9,102 nt of DNA, taken from SCRD01 sp046705285. Its GTDB lineage: Bacteria; Acidobacteriota; Terriglobia; UBA7540. The stretch spans positions 1 through 9,102 of the forward strand of contig JBJKQK010000124.1 in NCBI GenBank assembly GCA_046705285.1, read 5' to 3'. Positions 5,798 through 9,102 of this stretch are shown here, piece by piece. The notes below the pieces were generated by a model that was given only the letters and a program-made list of their open reading frames with translations, was not told the origin of the DNA and did no database searches. Both the position numbers and the translations under genes were made by a program. How positions within the stretch are numbered: position 1 is the first letter of the stretch; every line of letters begins with the position of its first letter.

Positions 5798-6595
5798 TCA
5801 ACGCTGTGGATGCACCGCGGGTTGCTTCAGGCGGTTGAGATTCAGGGCAGACCGAATCTCAGCAGCAATCAAGTCGGCGGTTTTTTCCTGGAAGATCATG
5901 GCGTCGCCGGACCCACTCATATAGACTTTGGACCAGAGGTGGCGATCCTTTCTGGCGTCGATCAACAGCACGTCAACCGTTACTTTCTGCCCCACCTGCT
6001 GAACCGAGCCTTCCACGACCGCGTCTACATTCAATTCCCGAGCGATCTCCGGCAAAGACCTCATCCTCTGCTTATACCGCTTTACAGAATCCCACGAGAG
6101 GACGCGCAGGGATGTCGATCTCGTCAACTCTGTAATCAATTCCTCTGTGATCACCCTGGCCAAGAAGATTTCCTTAGGGTCGTGAGAAAGATCCTCAAAA
6201 GGCAGGACAGCCAAAGCTCGAATGTGCGGCGCCCTCGTGTTCTTTGACGGAGAGCCAAGTTCTATAGAGATCACCACCACCGCTGCGATCAACAGGCAGA
6301 TCCCCAGTGCCCAGCTCCGCCATGATCTGCGGCTGAACCGAGAATCTTGTTCAGACTGGTTGAGTCGCGGGCGACGATGTGTCAACCAGAAATCGAGCTC
6401 CGACTTGAATGCATACACGGACCCGGACTTCCGGTGAATGTGTCGATGAACGGGGAGCCCTTCTTGCTTTTCCCACCGCCGCACCGTCCGTACGCCCCGG
6501 CGCAAGTAGGCGGCAATCTCCCCCCATGAATCCAGACGATCATTGGGGTGTCGGTCTGGAGTATCCGTGGGAACATGCTCGTTCGGGGGAGTCAA
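5798..6595 (-). CDS. Membrane-anchored HTH regulator with TolB_N/FlgO-like domain
   Basis: Probable one-component, membrane-tethered regulator (265 aa). The N-terminal DNA-binding domain (about 20-75) has DRLDSWGEIAAYL, GVRTVRRWEKQEGLPVHRH and VYAFKSELDFWL, a MerR/excisionase-like helix-turn-helix I know from many acidobacterial proteins. A basic stretch and one membrane helix (about 95-113) follow. The C-terminal domain (about 126-247) has IRALAVLPFEDLS, LNVDAVVEGSVQQVGQKV and LLIDARKDRHLWSKVY, the TolB_N/FlgO-like fold found in CadC- and adenylate-cyclase-type proteins. It ends there, without the TPR repeats that often follow in this family. The usual FADGMTEEL motif is altered to FLARVITEEL. 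The start is uncertain: no in-frame ATG precedes the HTH. I chose TTG at 6595 because AGAGGG lies about 5 nt upstream; a TTG at 6664 extends the frame without an SD. Target genes are unknown; EPS control is suggested only by position. Confidence 0.82.
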   Translation of the reverse strand: MTPPNEHVPTDTPDRHPNDRLDSWGEIAAYLRRGVRTVRRWEKQEGLPVHRHIHRKSGSVYAFKSELDFWLTHRRPRLNQSEQDSRFSRRSWRSWALGICLLIAAVVVISIELGSPSKNTRAPHIRALAVLPFEDLSHDPKEIFLARVITEELITELTRSTSLRVLSWDSVKRYKQRMRSLPEIARELNVDAVVEGSVQQVGQKVTVDVLLIDARKDRHLWSKVYMSGSGDAMIFQEKTADLIAAEIRSALNLNRLKQPAVHPQR

Positions 6596-7336
6596 ATAAG
6601 CCCTCTTCGATCCATGGATTGCAAGATGGGCAGGACGCTCAGTCGAAGGCAATAATGCGATCAAACGTCATATCAAAACTTCACACGCCCTACCGCACAG
6701 GCATATTACCCGAAATATGAAATCAATTTCTGTGCTGGGTTGTTTTCTTAGGCCCACCCAAAGCGATTCTTGTGCCGGAACTTGTGGTTTTGAGTTTGTA
6801 CCTTTAAATTGCTGGGTGGGACCTGGATTGACCGGTTACCCCCTCCCCGCTAAGTTAGGAACAACACACAATCCGACTCTATGAGGCAAATCAGCAAAGC
6901 TCAACTGGGTAATTCCAGTATTTCTTCTATTTAAATACCGGAAACACTTAGGGCAAAGTCCTTAAGTGGTGAGGCAGAGCAAGCACGAAGGGAGGGTTTA
7001 GGCCAGCGGCTGGGGAGTATTTGTGACAGAAGTGACACGACCAGTCCTGGCGATCCAAGACCCAGTGGTTGATCCGTTCAAGTGCACAGGTTCTGACCGG
7101 TCGGGTCAAAACCGGCCAACGGGAGCAGGGGGATATCCTGGCCAGCTTTGCGTCTTGTGCGCAGCAATCGTGAGGTTGTATGTGTAGGAGGATCAAACAT
7201 TCATCGGATCCTGTTGGGACCACTATCTTACTTCCGATCCGACCGGGGAAACGGTCACTGGAGGGCGGGGTGGCTCTGCACCAATTGGCCCGTGGGTGAA
7301 AGAAGAAACGGGCAGCACGAAAAATCAAAGAGTTAG
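6596..7336. other. 741-bp divergent intergenic region
   Basis: Lies between the minus-strand HTH/TolB_N gene and the plus-strand LuxR-type gene, so it should hold both promoters. Visible features: a candidate plus-strand promoter (6828-6856); a distant 8-bp inverted repeat CCCACCCA/TGGGTGGG (6753-6760, 6813-6820); a tandem GTGACA (7023-7028, 7032-7037); CCGGT-N9-ACCGG (7098-7116); GACCG-N6-CGGTC (7241-7256); and an AGGAGG (7186-7191) not followed by a normal start codon. A frame on the plus strand stays open from 7148 to the TAG at 7334-7336, directly abutting the ATG of the next gene, but its translation has no recognisable features. A minus-strand frame across 6948-7346 is also unconvincing. 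Confidence 0.4.
6828..6856 (+). promoter_or_regulatory. Weak candidate sigma-70 promoter for the LuxR-type gene
   Basis: TTGACC, exactly 17 nt, TAAGTT on the plus strand: 5/6 at -35 and 3/6 at -10. It would leave a leader of about 475 nt before 7337. Spacing is ideal but the -10 is poor, so this is tentative. Confidence 0.22.
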
Positions 7337-8221
7337 ATGGAGTCAAGACCTATGTTGCAGAGAGCTGGAACCAACAAGTTAAGTATTCCGCGCGAGGAGC
7401 AAGCGTTACAGGGTTCGGCAGGTGTGGGAGCACCCTGTCGCTCGGGAAATCGTGTGATAGATATCACCGGCACTCGCGCAAAGCCATTGGAGCCACGAGA
7501 CGCCATCGGCATTCTTGTGGTAGACGATACAGAAATGGGTACGCAATTGCTCATCGACTCGCTTAGGCGTGACCGCCATTTTCAGGTCGTCGCTGCGACC
7601 GAAGATTCAGTCGATGCTGTTGAATCAATCTCCGGGGCGAAGCTTGAGGTCGCCTTGGTCGGTTCTTCGCCTGACCGAGGATCCCTCAGGGGCCTTGAAC
7701 TTACACGCCAATTGCGGAACACTTACCCTGAAATAAGGGTCGTAGTCCTGCTTGACAGGTCGACACAGGAGTCAGTCGTTGAGGCCTTCAGAGCCGGAGC
7801 GCATGGCGTTTTTTGCCGCTCAGGCTCTCTCAAGGCATTACGCAAATGCATTGTCTGTGTACATGCAGGTCAGGTGTGGGCAACTAGCAAAGAGATGTGT
7901 TACTTACTGGAGTCTCTCAATGAAATCCGAGTGAGGCCCTTGCTTGATTCCAAGGGCTTTAGGCTGCTCTCCAAGCGTGAGGAAGACGTCCTTAACTGTG
8001 CTGTGGACGGACTGAAAAATCGCGAAATAGCAGCCCAGCTTCATTTAAGCGAGCATACGATCAAGAACTATATGTTCCGGATTTTTGACAAGCTGGGAGT
8101 ATCAAGCCGCGTAGAGATGATTCTCTATGCCCTCAGCCAGCGTTCGTCATGCCTTAGCGCATGGCCAGGCTGCGAGCTTGTTCGCATCAGTGACTATGAG
8201 GTCAATGGCAAGGCTTCTTGA
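7337..8221 (+). CDS. LuxR-type (NarL-like) response regulator with degenerate receiver
   Basis: Transcription regulator (294 aa): an N-terminal extension with no recognisable motif (1-56), a receiver-like domain (about 57-180) and a GerE/LuxR HTH (about 210-266: LLSKREEDVLNCAVDGLKN, REIAAQLHLSEHTIKNYMF). The acidic pair is present in ILVVDDTE (D63, D64), but the strand that should end in the phospho-acceptor Asp reads EVALVGSSPD, putting Gly109 or Ser110 where Asp belongs. The conserved Thr/Ser site reads VVVLLDRS, and the Lys is replaced by Arg (GVFCRSG, R161). It is therefore probably not controlled by classical phosphorylation. Similar VALVS-type receivers recur, as I recall, in acidobacterial homologues. 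ATG at 7337 has a poor SD; ATG at 7352 has GGAG 9 nt upstream and may be the true start, giving 289 aa. No histidine kinase is adjacent. It converges with the maltokinase gene, 67 bp apart. Targets are unknown; control of the neighbouring EPS cluster is a guess. Confidence 0.88.
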   Translation: MESRPMLQRAGTNKLSIPREEQALQGSAGVGAPCRSGNRVIDITGTRAKPLEPRDAIGILVVDDTEMGTQLLIDSLRRDRHFQVVAATEDSVDAVESISGAKLEVALVGSSPDRGSLRGLELTRQLRNTYPEIRVVVLLDRSTQESVVEAFRAGAHGVFCRSGSLKALRKCIVCVHAGQVWATSKEMCYLLESLNEIRVRPLLDSKGFRLLSKREEDVLNCAVDGLKNREIAAQLHLSEHTIKNYMFRIFDKLGVSSRVEMILYALSQRSSCLSAWPGCELVRISDYEVNGKAS

Positions 8222-8288
8222 AGTCGATCCGGACGCCGCTTCCGCGAGCCTCCTGGTTCGTGATCCGGCCGCTGCAGTTGCACTTTTC

Positions 8289-9102
8289 CTACCGACCCGG
8301 AAGACGTTCAAGCAGGCTCATGACGCCTTCAACTGGAATCCTCAGCCAGGATGGCCGGTTGGCAAGCTCGTAACGGATTTCATAGAGAGCCTTTTCAAGA
8401 ATGAAGAGGTTGAGCAATTGTCTGAAGGTTTCGTGGTCACTGGGACAGGCGGGGGAGTCTCCAATGGTTTTTCGATAACCCTGCATCAAGGAGCTGGATG
8501 AAGCGCGCTCCCACTCGATTGCTGGCTTTTCGAGTGCTGCCATTTTATCGCGTTCCCCTGCGCTCACTTCAAACAGGGCCGACCACGCGGCGTAGTTGAC
8601 GGAGCGCAACATTCCCGCGACGTCTCTAAGAGGACTGTGTTTGGCGCGCCGTTGCGCAAAGGGCCGTGCAGGCTCTCCTTCAAAATCGATAATGTAAAAG
8701 TCTTCGCCTGATACTAAAACCTGGCCCAGGTGAAGGTCGCCGTGAAAACGGGTCTTCCAGAGCGTTGAGCCTGGCCGCAGTTCAACCGCAGCGATCATGT
8801 CAAAAATCCGATGCTGCTGGTCAAGCAGTGCCCGGACGCGCTTGTGCTGTTCGGGTGGCAGCAGATTTTCTGAGCTGGCAAGAAGCCCAAAAGTTGTTTC
8901 GGCTTCAGATCTGATCTGCTGCCGCCAATTGGCAACATCCCCACTGGTGACCGGTTCAGGCTGGAACGCAGGATCGCTGCTCTCGATCGCAAGCGCCCTG
9001 TGCAACTGGGCAATTCGGATACCGAGACGTTCTGAAAGCGCAGCATAGGCGTTGTTTGCTGGCTGCGCCGGCTTTCCTTCAAGGACCGCGCTGAAGGAGC
9101 CC
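8289..9102 (-). CDS. Maltokinase domain, C-terminal part (TreS-maltokinase fusion or Mak); 5' end off window
   Basis: The frame is open to the right edge, so 270 C-terminal residues are visible and the N-terminus lies beyond 9102. Maltokinase phosphorylates maltose to maltose 1-phosphate with ATP, feeding the GlgE alpha-glucan pathway; in many bacteria it is fused behind trehalose synthase. The aminoglycoside-phosphotransferase-like kinase fold shows HGDLHLGQVL (visible residues 120-129, catalytic Asp122) and IIDFEGEPARP (137-147, metal-binding Asp139). Family-typical SPLRDVAGMLRS and the C-terminal helix EKALYEIRYELANRPSWLRIP follow. The first visible residues, including LGIRIAQLHRALA (25-37), are also typical of the TreS-fused kinase. 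A TTG at 9003-9005 is internal, not a start. The stop TAG is at 8289-8291. The C-terminus and all catalytic motifs are intact. Fusion versus stand-alone cannot be decided from this window. It is unrelated by strand grouping to the EPS genes. Confidence 0.9.
   Translation of the reverse strand, partial: GSFSAVLEGKPAQPANNAYAALSERLGIRIAQLHRALAIESSDPAFQPEPVTSGDVANWRQQIRSEAETTFGLLASSENLLPPEQHKRVRALLDQQHRIFDMIAAVELRPGSTLWKTRFHGDLHLGQVLVSGEDFYIIDFEGEPARPFAQRRAKHSPLRDVAGMLRSVNYAAWSALFEVSAGERDKMAALEKPAIEWERASSSSLMQGYRKTIGDSPACPSDHETFRQLLNLFILEKALYEIRYELANRPSWLRIPVEGVMSLLERLPGR

Noticed and set aside
7023..7037. Tandem GTGACA repeats as a possible regulator site
   Set aside because: Only two 6-bp copies in a 741-bp region, with no promoter to anchor them; easily chance.
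6948..7346. Minus-strand open frame of 132 codons, Cys/His-containing
   Set aside because: TTG start with no SD, irregular Cys/His spacing and no recognisable family; it also overlaps the start of the LuxR-type gene.
8222..8288. Bidirectional terminator between the convergent LuxR-type and maltokinase genes
   Set aside because: I looked for a GC stem with T-tracts and found only a direct repeat GATCCGG (8226-8232, 8262-8268) and short restriction-site-like palindromes.
8795..9082. Frames overlapping the maltokinase at the right edge, including an ATG-started one
   Set aside because: The maltokinase frame is open through the same region and encodes conserved family sequence up to the last base, so the others are shadows.

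Overview
The window looks like a chromosomal segment from an Acidobacteriota bacterium (Terriglobia-like). This is inferred from several protein architectures that I remember mainly from that phylum: a CpsD-like kinase with a GNGCS loop in place of the P-loop, an HTH-transmembrane-TolB_N/FlgO protein, a LuxR-type regulator with a degenerate receiver, and a maltokinase with the HGDLHLGQ...IIDFEGEP signature. No database comparison was possible, so the taxonomy is a judgement. I see no mobile element, CRISPR array, tRNA or rRNA.

Layout. Positions 66-6595 hold six genes, all on the minus strand. In transcription order they are: a membrane-anchored HTH/TolB_N-like regulator (6595-5798), a PilZ c-di-GMP receptor (5281-4955), a NusG/RfaH/UpxY-type specialised antiterminator (4644-4093), a short Wza-type polysaccharide export protein (3740-2982), a GumC/Wzz-type chain-length and co-polymerase protein (2939-1419), and a CpsD/CapB-type cytoplasmic BY-kinase-like ATPase (1067-66). 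The last four are the classic front end of an exopolysaccharide or capsule operon; glycosyltransferases and polymerase probably lie to the left of the window. On the plus strand, 7337-8221 encodes a LuxR-type response regulator, separated from the HTH/TolB_N gene by about 740 bp of divergent non-coding DNA. It converges on the C-terminal part of a maltokinase, probably part of a TreS-maltokinase fusion, which runs off the right edge.

How the parts may work together. The PilZ protein can sense c-di-GMP. The NusG paralogue can let RNA polymerase read through the long polysaccharide operon. Wza, GumC and CpsD form the secretion and chain-length machinery. The most interesting non-coding signal is GGCGGTAGCTTG on the minus strand at 4798-4787, in the leader of the NusG-paralogue gene. 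It differs at one position from the enterobacterial RfaH recruitment element ops (GGCGGTAGCGTG), and keeps the bases that form the small ops hairpin. An ops-like element directly in front of an RfaH/UpxY-like gene at the head of an acidobacterial EPS operon suggests a self-loading antitermination circuit.

Other points are a kinase lacking the Walker A lysine, a receiver domain lacking its phospho-acceptor aspartate, unusually long spacers (310-741 bp) between most genes, and frequent TTG or GTG starts supported by good Shine-Dalgarno sequences.
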